Below are positions 7,635 to 15,704 of a stretch of 64,000 nt of DNA, one piece after another. The stretch's first letter is position 1; every line of letters starts with the position of its first letter. The translations under genes were made by a program, and so were the position numbers. The stretch covers positions 1 through 64,000 of the forward strand of contig CAIOTJ010000200.1 of NCBI GenBank assembly GCA_903861195.1, read 5' to 3'. The stretch is from an uncultured Planctomycetaceae bacterium. Its GTDB lineage: Bacteria > Planctomycetota > Planctomycetia > Planctomycetales > Planctomycetaceae. Under the pieces are notes generated by a model. That model saw only the letters and a program-made list of their open reading frames with translations. It was not told the origin of the DNA and did no database searches.

Positions 7635-9479
7635 TCACTTCACCGGGAGCAGCCGCACCTGCCGCAGATCCATGACCGCCACTCCTGGTTTTCTTGTGGG
7701 GACCACCTGCAGGGTCTGGCGTCCCGGCTCCGTCAACTGAAACTCACCGACGATCCGTGGCTTGAAGTCCTGGAAGTGCTTCGTCTCCTCGACCGTGAAC
7801 GAGACCACCTGCCCGGCAAGCCGCAACTCCACCGTGCTGCCGCCGCTGCCGGGGCCACACCCCTGCAGGATCTCGACCTGGTAGTGCCCGGGTTCGCGCA
7901 GCGTGAAATCCCATTCCGCCCAATCCCGCTCCTGAACCCAGAAACCGAGTGTTTCCTTATGGGGAAGTGGTTCATACCGCAGCATGATCCCCTGAACGTT
8001 GGCTGTCTTGGCGAGCAGCACCACCACCCGATCATCCCCTTGGGGATTCGGAACGAAGTCGGGATTGGGAGTCATCCGTGTCGCTCCGACCGACTGCCTC
8101 CAGGCCACCAACTCCGCCCCCAGAGCCTCCACGAGGTCGGGACGTTCAGCGGCCAGATTGCGGCTCTCGGACCGGTCCTGGCTCACGTCAAACAGTTCTC
8201 TCCGGCCCGTTTCGTAGAACTCGATGAGTTTGTGGTTTCCCTTGCGGATCGCTCCCCCGGGTCGAGCCCGTTGATTGCTGTAGTGGGGATAGTGCCAGAA
8301 CAGTGTCCGCTCGGCGACCGCTCCCGTATCTCGCCAAACGGGGGCCGTATTCACACCATCGACCTGGTCAACGGGCCCCAGGCTGCACAGATCGGCCAGC
8401 GTCGGGACCAGGTCATAGCTGCTGACCGGAGTCTCGACCACCCGTCCCCCGCCTGCCACGCCCGGTCCGCAGGCGAGCAGCGGAATACGAATTCCCCCTT
8501 CGTAGAGAAACCCCTTCCCTTCGCGCAGTGGCGCGTTCGACGTCGAGGGGGTCCGGGGCCCCTCCGCCGTCGCCAGCCCTCCGTTGTCGGAGGTGAAGAT
8601 CACGAGAGTCTTTTCGGTCAGGCCCAGCTCGGCCAGCGTCTGACGGATCCGGCCGACACTCTCATCGACGCTTTCCAGCATGGCGGCATAAACGGCGTTG
8701 GCCTGAGCTCCGGGATTCTGGGGGCGCTCGCGAGCCTGCCACTTCTGTTCCAGGTCGGGCCGCGCGGTCAGCGGAGTGTGTGGGGCGTAGTGCGCCAGGT
8801 ACAGGAAGAAGGGGGAGTCCTTTTTGTCGGTGATGAACCGGACCGCCTCGGACGTGAGCCGATCGGTCAGGTACTCACCCGGATCGGCCTGTTCGAGGCC
8901 GGGCATCAGGCGTCCTTTCAGCCCAAACGGAGCGATGTAGCTGAGGGGGGTTCCCGTCTCGTCTCCCGCAATGTTCCGCTCGAAGCCTTGTTCCAGCGGC
9001 CCAAACCCTGCCCCGCCGAGGTGCCACTTCCCCACGTGCGCCGTGGCGTAGCCCGCCTTCTGGAATCGCTCCGCCAGAGTGATCTCTTCGAGCGGCAACT
9101 GTTGCGGCAGGGCGGGCCTCAACAGCGGCTGGTCGTTGCGATCGGGTCGCCCCGGCAACCAGTCGGTCAATCGGAGCCGGGCGGGATATTTGCCTGTCAT
9201 CAGGGCGGCCCGGGTGGGAGAACAGACCGGTGCCGCAGCATAGGCCTGGGCAAACCGGATTCCATCCGCCGCCAGCTTGTCGAGATGCGGGGTCTGGTGA
9301 TATCGGCTGCCGTAACAACCGAGATCGGCACCGCCGAGATCATCGGCGACGATCAACACCACGTTCGGATGGTCCGCCGCCTGAACCGCGGGTCCCACAC
9401 AGCACAGCAGGAGGACCGAAATCCCCAGCAACAGAGCATGGCAATTCCAGCTTCGCGGACGATCTTGACCTGGCATCAT
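7635..9479 (-). CDS. Secreted arylsulfatase A-like sulfatase with C-terminal beta-domain
   Basis: A type I sulfatase. The formylglycine motif CSPTRAALMTGK is intact, and the N-terminal metal-binding segment NVVLIVADDLGGADLGCYG follows a hydrophobic signal peptide (LLLGISVLLLCC). This argues for export to the periplasm or outside. The core runs to about residue 480. The last 130 residues form an extra beta-rich domain (DWAEWDFTLREPGHYQVEI), similar to accessory domains that bind carbohydrate on planctomycete sulfatases. The ATG at 9479 is chosen because the signal peptide follows it directly; an in-frame start at 9605 would add 42 residues unlike a leader. The substrate is probably a sulfated polysaccharide, but this is inference. 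No anaerobic sulfatase-maturing enzyme lies nearby. Confidence 0.9.
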   Translation of the reverse strand: MMPGQDRPRSWNCHALLLGISVLLLCCVGPAVQAADHPNVVLIVADDLGGADLGCYGSRYHQTPHLDKLAADGIRFAQAYAAAPVCSPTRAALMTGKYPARLRLTDWLPGRPDRNDQPLLRPALPQQLPLEEITLAERFQKAGYATAHVGKWHLGGAGFGPLEQGFERNIAGDETGTPLSYIAPFGLKGRLMPGLEQADPGEYLTDRLTSEAVRFITDKKDSPFFLYLAHYAPHTPLTARPDLEQKWQARERPQNPGAQANAVYAAMLESVDESVGRIRQTLAELGLTEKTLVIFTSDNGGLATAEGPRTPSTSNAPLREGKGFLYEGGIRIPLLACGPGVAGGGRVVETPVSSYDLVPTLADLCSLGPVDQVDGVNTAPVWRDTGAVAERTLFWHYPHYSNQRARPGGAIRKGNHKLIEFYETGRRELFDVSQDRSESRNLAAERPDLVEALGAELVAWRQSVGATRMTPNPDFVPNPQGDDRVVVLLAKTANVQGIMLRYEPLPHKETLGFWVQERDWAEWDFTLREPGHYQVEILQGCGPGSGGSTVELRLAGQVVSFTVEETKHFQDFKPRIVGEFQLTEPGRQTLQVVPTRKPGVAVMDLRQVRLLPVK

Positions 9480-9620
9480 GCGCTCTCTCGAAAAACGTTT
9501 CGAACGGCCCTGGCGGCACGCGGGGATTGGAACACGGTGAATCAGCAGCACAGGCTTCCACGGCGACCAGTCGACTTGCAACGTGCGGTGCTCTGGTGCC
9601 AACATCTGGGCCAGAAGTCA

Positions 9621-10001
9621 TCAGCCCGATCGCATGGGGCGGAGTTTCGAATCGACAATGCTGCAGCCCTCGACAATCGGCAATCCCAACGCGCGGGCTC
9701 GCCGGAGAAGTTCGGAACTCTCGGTTCCGGGATTCAGCCACACCTCTTCGGGGTTCAGCCGCTCGATCTGCTGCAACAGGTCGATCCCGATCGCAGGAGG
9801 GACATACAGGCTGACCCGCTGGATGGGGCGGTCGACGACTTCGGACAGGGAGGTCACCGCCGGGATCCCCTCGATCGAACCGCCGGCGGGATTCACGGGG
9901 ATGACGCGGTAGCCTGCGTCGCGGTGGGCGTGCAGCGAGATGTTGCCATATTTGCCCCGATCCCGGCTGGCTCCCACAATCACAGCAATTGGCGCAGACA
10001 T
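9621..10001 (-). CDS. CoA-binding domain protein (YccU-like)
   Basis: A small single-domain Rossmann protein of 126 residues. It starts with IAVIVGASRDRGKYG, the nucleotide-binding loop of the CoA_binding family. It continues through VIPVNPAGG, VVDRPIQRVSLYVPP and VWLNPGTES, the family's conserved blocks. These stand-alone proteins resemble the N-terminal domain of ADP-forming acyl-CoA synthetases and bind CoA; their physiological role is not settled. It starts 33 bases after serS on the same strand and probably shares its transcript. Length and motifs agree with the family; no catalytic function should be assumed. Confidence 0.85.
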   Translation of the reverse strand: MSAPIAVIVGASRDRGKYGNISLHAHRDAGYRVIPVNPAGGSIEGIPAVTSLSEVVDRPIQRVSLYVPPAIGIDLLQQIERLNPEEVWLNPGTESSELLRRARALGLPIVEGCSIVDSKLRPMRSG

Positions 10002-10034
10002 GCTCGGTCCTGGTTGGAGCCCGATGGGAGAGAT

Positions 10035-11309
10035 TCAGCCGATCCGTTCTTTGCCAACCCACTTCCGCAGCACTTCGGGAATGACGATGCTGCCATCGGG
10101 CTGCTGGTAGTTTTCGAGAATCGCGATGAGCGCCCGTGTGCAGGCAATGGCGGTGCCGTTGAGGGTGTGCACAAACTGCGTTCCCTTTGCATCGGCCTGG
10201 CGGTAGCGAATTCCCAGACGTCGGGCCTGGTAATCGGTGCAGTTCGAAGCGGAGGTCACCTCGCCAAACTCGCCCGCCGTCCCCCGGCCGGGCATCCACG
10301 CCTCGAGGTCGAACTTGCGATAGGCTGGCCCACCGAGGTCCCCCGAGCAGATATCCACGACCTGATATGGAATACCCAATCCCTGGAACAACTCTTCTTC
10401 AATTCGGACGATCTTCTGGTGGGCCTCTTCGGATTGATCGACCCGGGTGAACGCGAACATCTCGACCTTGGTGAATTGATGCACCCGGTAGATGCCGCGG
10501 GTCGCCTTGCCATGGGCCCCCGCCTCGGTGCGGAAACAATGCGAGATCCCCCCCACAAACATCGGGAGCCTGGCCGCGTCCAGCAGCTGGTCTTTCAGGA
10601 TTCCCCCCAGCGTGATCTCGGCGGTGGCCACGAGAGAACGATCCGTCCCCTGCACCGAGTAGATCTGGGTTTCCGGACCGCGGGGGTTGTAGCCGGTCCC
10701 TTCCAGCACCTCGTCGCGGGCCAGGTCGGGGGTGGAATGCAGCACGAACCCTTCGCACACCAGCTTCTCGCACGCATATTGCACGAGGGCCAATTCCAAG
10801 AGCACCGCCTCGTTCTTGAGGAAGTAGAACCCGTGCCCCGCGACCCGGGCCCCCCCCTCGAGATCGATCAGATCGTGTTTCTCGGCGAGGGCGACGTGGT
10901 CGAGAGCCGGAAATGGCAATGGCCGGGCCTCGCCCCACCGGCGCACCACCCGGCTGTCGGTCTCCTGGGCACCGACGGGAGCGTCGGGATGGGTCATGTT
11001 GGGAATGCGTTTCTGCAGTCCCAACAGTTGCTCCTCGACCTCTTTGAGCCGGGCCTCGACATCTCCCACCGACTGCCGCAGTTCTTTCCCCCGGGCAATC
11101 AGCTGTTGCTTCTGGGCCGCGTCTTTTTCCTTCGGAATGCGGCTGGAGATTTCGTTCTGCTCGCGCCGGACCTGCTCCACGTGGGCAATAAGTTCACTCC
11201 GCAGTTTGCGGCCGCTGATCAGACTGTGGAGGTCGAATTCGACACCACGATTGCGGAGGTTCTCGGACACAATTTCCGGGTTGTCGCAGATGAATTGGAG
11301 ATCGAGCAT
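10035..11309 (-). CDS. serS: Seryl-tRNA synthetase
   Basis: A class II aminoacyl-tRNA synthetase of 424 residues, normal for bacterial SerRS. It charges tRNASer, and tRNASec where present. The N-terminal antiparallel coiled-coil arm that contacts the tRNA long variable arm spans about residues 30-105 (rich in E, K and R). The catalytic core follows. Motif 2 is seen as CFRTEAGAHGKATRGIYRVH with the downstream FTKVEMF strand, and motif 3 as NGTAIACTRALIAILENYQ. The segment GDLGGPAYRKFDLEAWMPG is the typical SerRS serine-site region. It lies in a minus-strand run with the M20 peptidase upstream and the CoA-binding gene downstream. No T-box or other leader was seen. Confidence 0.97.
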   Translation of the reverse strand: MLDLQFICDNPEIVSENLRNRGVEFDLHSLISGRKLRSELIAHVEQVRREQNEISSRIPKEKDAAQKQQLIARGKELRQSVGDVEARLKEVEEQLLGLQKRIPNMTHPDAPVGAQETDSRVVRRWGEARPLPFPALDHVALAEKHDLIDLEGGARVAGHGFYFLKNEAVLLELALVQYACEKLVCEGFVLHSTPDLARDEVLEGTGYNPRGPETQIYSVQGTDRSLVATAEITLGGILKDQLLDAARLPMFVGGISHCFRTEAGAHGKATRGIYRVHQFTKVEMFAFTRVDQSEEAHQKIVRIEEELFQGLGIPYQVVDICSGDLGGPAYRKFDLEAWMPGRGTAGEFGEVTSASNCTDYQARRLGIRYRQADAKGTQFVHTLNGTAIACTRALIAILENYQQPDGSIVIPEVLRKWVGKERIG

Positions 11310-11393
11310 GGTCGCGGGCGGGAGGAGATTCTAAAAGAAGTCGAAATGCGAAGTGCGAGATGGCCGGTAGCTTCCGCTGGAGGATCGGGAATC

Positions 11394-12770
11394 TCAGACC
11401 GGCAAGCGGGACAGTTCGTGCCAGAGATGAGCGCTGGCCCGAATTCCGCGATGGAAATCCTGCAGTGTGAAGTGTTCGTTGGGCCCGTGCAGATTATCGG
11501 TGTTCTGGCCCCACCCCAGGAGCAGCGTATCCAGACCCAAGATCCGCCGGAAACTCTCGACAACGGGGATTGTTCCCCCTTCCCGGATGAACACGGGGGG
11601 GACTTCAAACGCGGTGGTAATGGCCCGGCAGGCGGCCTGCATGAAGTGGTTGTCGGTGTCAAAGACATAGCCCGGACACCCATGCCACGACTGGAACTCG
11701 AGTCGCAGACCGGGAAGCAGCCCCCTCCGCAGGTACGCCTCCAGCGATCGGACCAGATGCTCGGGATCCTGACCGGGAACAAGACGGCAGGTGATTTTGG
11801 CCCGCGCCCAGGAGGGAATGATGGTTTTGGGCCCCTCCCCCTGATAGCCGCTGGTGAGGCCATTCACATCACAGGTGGGCCGCACCCACCGCCGCTCCAG
11901 CGTGGTGTAGCCCGATTCGCCATGAGGGGCAGACACGGCAATCTCGGCCAGATAAGCCCCTTCGTCAAAACCCAGGTCCCGCAGACGCTGCCGTTCCGCG
12001 GCGGTCAGCGGGGGGATGCCGTTGTAGAACCCGGGAATCTGAATGAGCCCCGCGTCATCGTGCAGGCTGGCGATCAGCCGCGCCAGGCCATTCGCCGGAT
12101 TGGCGATGGAACCGCCGAAAATGCCGCTATGCAGGTCCTGCCGCGGACCGTGTACCGTCACCTCACAGGCGATGATCCCCCGCAGGCCATGCGTCACGGC
12201 CGGACGCCCCGGACCGAACTGGCTGGTGTCGCTGATCACCGCCACATCGGCTGCCAGACGCGATTTCCATTCCGCGAGGAACAACTCGAGATGATTGCTG
12301 CCAACTTCTTCTTCCCCTTCGATCACGTACTTGAGATTGACCGGGACCCGGCCGGCGGCGCGGACCCACGCCTCGGCCGACTTGATGTGCGTGAACATCT
12401 GCCCCTTGTCATCGGTGGCTCCCCGGGCATAGACCATCCCGTCCCGAATCGATGGATCAAAGGGAGGTGTCTTCCAGAGATCGAGCGGATCGGCTGGTTG
12501 CACGTCATAGTGACCATACACCAGCACAGTGGGTGCCCCGGGAACGGCCGGCGATTCAGCGTACACGATCGGGTGGCCGGGGGTCTCCACCAGTTCCGCC
12601 GCAAAACCCAGGGCAGCCAGTTGCGTCCGGACAAATTCAGCGGCCCGCCGCACATCGCCGGCATATCGCGATTCGGCGCTCACACTCGGGATTCGCAGCA
12701 GGTCGAGCAACTCTCCCTCGAAGCGGGGGGCGGCTTGCTGCAAAAAGTGATCGACAGCGGCGATCGTCAT
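11394..12770 (-). CDS. M20 family metallopeptidase (dipeptidase-like)
   Basis: A zinc dipeptidase/deacylase of the M20 family. The first metal motif is VLVYGHYDVQPADP, followed by GATDDKGQ with the bridging Asp. The catalytic Glu pair is in IEGEEEVGSNH, and further ligands come from the SDTSQ region and a late His-containing segment near the C-terminus. A dimerisation domain occupies roughly residues 185-340. This layout matches cytosolic non-specific dipeptidase/carnosinase-like enzymes of about 450-460 residues. The ATG at 12770 gives MTIAAVDHFLQQ, the normal family start, 19 bases after the upstream gene. An ATG at 12821 would overlap that gene and add an atypical leader. The substrate is likely small peptides. 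Confidence 0.9.
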   Translation of the reverse strand: MTIAAVDHFLQQAAPRFEGELLDLLRIPSVSAESRYAGDVRRAAEFVRTQLAALGFAAELVETPGHPIVYAESPAVPGAPTVLVYGHYDVQPADPLDLWKTPPFDPSIRDGMVYARGATDDKGQMFTHIKSAEAWVRAAGRVPVNLKYVIEGEEEVGSNHLELFLAEWKSRLAADVAVISDTSQFGPGRPAVTHGLRGIIACEVTVHGPRQDLHSGIFGGSIANPANGLARLIASLHDDAGLIQIPGFYNGIPPLTAAERQRLRDLGFDEGAYLAEIAVSAPHGESGYTTLERRWVRPTCDVNGLTSGYQGEGPKTIIPSWARAKITCRLVPGQDPEHLVRSLEAYLRRGLLPGLRLEFQSWHGCPGYVFDTDNHFMQAACRAITTAFEVPPVFIREGGTIPVVESFRRILGLDTLLLGWGQNTDNLHGPNEHFTLQDFHRGIRASAHLWHELSRLPV

Positions 12771-12789
12771 CAGAGGGGCTCGCGAAGTC

Positions 12790-13569
12790 TCAGGACGGGG
12801 AGAAAATAACATGATAACCAATCAGGAAAATCCCGGCATCCACGATGGCATGCGAGATCCAGGGGGCCCACAGGCTGCCGGATCGGCGGTACAACCACGC
12901 CCACAGCACCCCGCCGAGCGCAACGGACAACGACAGCAGCCACGTCAGCCAAGAGGCGAACCCCAGATAGACCGCCAGAACCACCACGTGGTGCGCCATA
13001 AAGGCCAGCCCCGACCAGACCGCCGCCCGCCAAAACCCCAGGCGACTTTCCAGGCGGGCATGCAGAAACCAGCGATAGTAGAACTCTTCCAGGAACGAAT
13101 GAATCAGGCAATAGAAGATCGAGACCAACAGCATGCGGCGCGGAGTGGCAATCTCGAGGGCGGCGACCTTGGCCCGAATCGCCCCCTCGGCCTCCGCGAA
13201 CAGTCCCCCAGGTGCCAACACCAAGTGATAGACGAGCAGCATCGCCCCCGTGACGACCAGCCCGAGAATCACTCCCAATCCCAGGCCCCGGATCCCCGAC
13301 GAGCGCCAGACGAGCGCGGAACGATCATGCCACAGGCACCATACCAGGGGCCAACCAAACTGAATTCCCTTGCCCACGGCGAAGGCGAACTGTTGCCACG
13401 CCGCCGATTCCCCCGCCAGCAGAACAAAGTAGACCAGGGTCAGGGCGACGGGAAAGACCGTGGCGAACCACAACGCTCCCCAACCAAGTTGTGACGGGGG
13501 ATCCGGGGTTTCAGCGGGGGCGCGTGCGTTGGTGGACCTCAGCGGGGGGACGCTCGATTGTGAATCCAT
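12790..13569 (-). CDS. CPBP family intramembrane glutamic endopeptidase
   Basis: An integral membrane protein of about 259 residues with roughly eight hydrophobic segments. The CPBP (Rce1-like/Abi) signature is complete: EEFYYRWFL (EExxxR), FMAHH (FxxxH) and SHAIVDA (HxxxD/N). Bacterial CPBP proteins are intramembrane proteases linked to processing of small peptides or immunity to them, but most have no known substrate. The ATG at 13569 starts a plausible short cytoplasmic N-terminus before the first helix. An upstream in-frame ATG at 13782 would add a region without membrane or domain character and would abut the divergent gene at 13785. It lies directly upstream of the M20 peptidase gene. 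Confidence 0.85.
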   Translation of the reverse strand: MDSQSSVPPLRSTNARAPAETPDPPSQLGWGALWFATVFPVALTLVYFVLLAGESAAWQQFAFAVGKGIQFGWPLVWCLWHDRSALVWRSSGIRGLGLGVILGLVVTGAMLLVYHLVLAPGGLFAEAEGAIRAKVAALEIATPRRMLLVSIFYCLIHSFLEEFYYRWFLHARLESRLGFWRAAVWSGLAFMAHHVVVLAVYLGFASWLTWLLSLSVALGGVLWAWLYRRSGSLWAPWISHAIVDAGIFLIGYHVIFSPS

Positions 13570-13770
13570 GGCAAAAGTTCCGCTGGTTCCGAGGGAGGTC
13601 CACCCACGAACGTGTTGCTGGTCACATTTCGACCCGTGGGGCTGGCGTCGGCCCTGGCTTCTGACAGAGTGTTTAGCGGTTTCGTCGACTGCCGCAAAGC
13701 CCCCCCAGCGGCAATTGGCCTCTTTCAGGAGGCGATCGGGGGGCAACCCGCGTCCGCGTCCCTCATCTGC

Positions 13771-13777
13771 AAAGGAG
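13771..13777 (+). promoter_or_regulatory. Shine-Dalgarno site supporting a GTG start
   Basis: AAAGGAG lies 7 bases ahead of GTG 13785 and fixes that codon as the start of the PLC/GDPD-like gene. Confidence 0.7.
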
Positions 13778-13784
13778 AACAATC

Positions 13785-14654
13785 GTGAGCCGAATGTGCT
13801 GCCCGTCGATGCTGCTGTGGAGCCTGATTGCGATCACCGCGGGATTGCCAGTACTGGGCCACCCGCCCGAATCGTCCCCGCCCCAGTCTTCATCAAGCCC
13901 TCCTGCGGTCACTTCCGTCCGATTGCCGCGGGCCCACGCCCACAACGACTACCTGCACAAGAGACCACTTTTCGAAGCCTTGGAATTGGGATTTGGCAGT
14001 GTCGAAGCGGACGTCTTCCTGCAGGGAAACGAGCTGCGAGTGGCCCATACCGTCTTTGACCTTCGGCGGGAGCGGACTTTGAAGGCTCTGTATCTCGATC
14101 CGTTGAAGTCCTGGATTCGGGACCATGGGGGACAAATTTACCCAGATGGGTCGGGAATCTGGCTGTTGATCGATATCAAGTCCGATGCCGAGGCGACCTA
14201 CCGGCAGATTCACGGTCAACTGGAGGAGTTCGCCGAGATCATCTCTTCCGTCCGGGACGGGGAATTCACAGCGCGACCAGTGACGGTGGTGATCAGCGGC
14301 AATCGCCCGGTGGAGTTTATGCGGGCGCAGCGATTTCGGCTGGCCGGGATCGATGGTCGCCCGGGGGATCTGGAGAGCAACGACCCAACGCATCTGATTC
14401 CCTGGATCAGCACCGACTGGAAATCTCACTTTCGGTGGCGGGGTGCCGGACCGCTGCCGGCTGAGGAACAGCAGCGGCTGGCGGAGTTCGTGTCTCGCTG
14501 CGAAAACCAGGGCAGACAGCTGCGGTTCTGGGGCACCCCCGACCAGCGGGAGGTGTGGAGGCAGCTGTGGGATTCACGCGTCTCCCTGTTGGGGACCGAC
14601 AATCTGAACGGTCTGGCACGCTTCCAAAGGGAACAAATTACCACCGAACCCTGA
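13785..14654 (+). CDS. Secreted PI-PLC/GDPD-like phosphodiesterase (AIM6-like)
   Basis: A 289-residue protein with an N-terminal signal peptide (LLWSLIAITAGLPVLG), a Ser/Pro-rich linker and a TIM-barrel domain of the phosphatidylinositol phospholipase C/glycerophosphodiesterase superfamily. It begins with the diagnostic AHAHNDYLHKRPLFEALE, followed by GSVEADVFL and LLIDIKSD. Those blocks hold the expected His, Glu and Asp residues. The later FRLAGIDGRPGDL and LRFWGTPD strands complete the barrel. It resembles the group annotated as AIM6-like proteins, for which the natural substrate is unknown. It begins with GTG and has a strong AAAGGAG. It is transcribed away from the CPBP gene. Confidence 0.8.
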   Translation: MSRMCCPSMLLWSLIAITAGLPVLGHPPESSPPQSSSSPPAVTSVRLPRAHAHNDYLHKRPLFEALELGFGSVEADVFLQGNELRVAHTVFDLRRERTLKALYLDPLKSWIRDHGGQIYPDGSGIWLLIDIKSDAEATYRQIHGQLEEFAEIISSVRDGEFTARPVTVVISGNRPVEFMRAQRFRLAGIDGRPGDLESNDPTHLIPWISTDWKSHFRWRGAGPLPAEEQQRLAEFVSRCENQGRQLRFWGTPDQREVWRQLWDSRVSLLGTDNLNGLARFQREQITTEP

Positions 14655-15240
14655 GGATTCGTGTCGATTCTCGATCAGGAAGGTTTCTCCCCAGCCAAGT
14701 GTGTTGCCGGCGCACTCACTGCACACCCTCTGTGCAATATCGCCTGCCGTTCAAACACCTTAATAGTTCCCACTCCGAACCCATGGCCGCACGTCAAAGA
14801 CATGTTCCCATGAATACTGAACACAGCATCGAAATCAAAGCGATTCGCACATAAAGCGCGCAGCGATGCCCACATTTTAACCACCCTTTGCCGTGCACAC
14901 TTTTGTGGCACAGCCTCGATTGTGATCTAACCGGAGGCTTGGCGAACAGGCCGAAACCGAGCTTGAGCAGTCTCCGGAGCGGGCTGATCCAGAGGAGGAT
15001 TAAGTCTTGTTGACCCGGCTTTTGCAGTGCCACCGCACTTCCAAACAGAACTTCGGGGAGCAATACGGGCTGTACACCGAAACACAAGACCACACTTCAG
15101 TCCGGATCGAAGTGACGCTTTTTTGCGACTTCGTCTGTACACAATTGGACAACGTCGTCAGAATGGAGACGTTCTTCAGAGAAGAACTCTTCCCCCAGGA
15201 AGATTCAGGCTCCGTGAGGCCCAACAAAGGAGTGGAAGTC
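14655..15240. other. Long intergenic region upstream of csrA
   Basis: Nearly 590 bases without a supported gene. Base composition is more AT-rich than the flanks. A small hairpin is present (TGCACA 14721-14726 with TGTGCA 14732-14737). An open frame continues upstream of csrA to 15007, but it lacks any domain and its codon use looks random. The region could hold a promoter and a long untranslated leader for csrA, or a small RNA. No known RNA family was recognised. Confidence 0.5.
15225..15231 (+). promoter_or_regulatory. Strong Shine-Dalgarno of csrA
   Basis: AAAGGAG sits 9 bases before the csrA ATG at 15241. It decides that start against earlier in-frame codons in the leader. Confidence 0.75.
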
Positions 15241-15462
15241 ATGCTCGTCTTGTCGCGTAAATCGGGCGAACGAATTCTGATCGGCGACGACATCAAGATC
15301 ACCATCGTGCGGATCGGCCCGAACAGCGTCCGCATTGGCGTGGATGCCCCCGGGCAGTACACGATTGTGCGGGAAGAACTGTGCCACGAGCCCAGCCACT
15401 CAACCGCCAGTCTGGTCGATTCGCCGGAGTCCATTGCGAATCCCCCGACACTGCCGCGCTAA
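15241..15462 (+). CDS. csrA: Carbon storage regulator CsrA
   Basis: A 73-residue protein. Residues 1-48 are a full CsrA/RsmA domain: MLVLSRKSGERILIGDDIKI, then the VRIGVDAP turn and the IVREEL strand carrying the key RNA-binding Arg. The last 25 residues are a low-complexity extension. CsrA dimers bind GGA motifs in mRNA leaders and alter translation and stability. No fliW or flagellar gene is adjacent, so the antagonist may be an RNA or lie elsewhere. The gene stands alone after an almost 590-base leader region and ahead of the APC permease by 240 bases. Confidence 0.95.
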   Translation: MLVLSRKSGERILIGDDIKITIVRIGPNSVRIGVDAPGQYTIVREELCHEPSHSTASLVDSPESIANPPTLPR

Positions 15463-15704
15463 GCGGTGGTCTAGAACGGGCTTGATTCGCTGGGCACGGA
15501 ACACGCCAGCGCGTTGCCTCGCACCAAATTCCGATCGAGTCCCGGGTCGCCAGCCGCACACTTCCCTAAACGACCACGTCGGGTGAGTGCTCATCGTTGG
15601 CGTTAATCCGAGTCCGAGGGGCTCTCGCGGAATTCCGACTGTCATCGGGCAGCGGTCCTACGCCCCTCCCGTTTCCCGGTGTCTTTCCAGCGACAGGACT
15701 GCCG

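Noticed and set aside
7047-12809. A plus-strand open frame of over 1,900 codons
   Set aside because: It is antisense to five clearly recognised minus-strand genes (YbaK, sulfatase, CoA-binding, serS, M20) and has no domain of its own.
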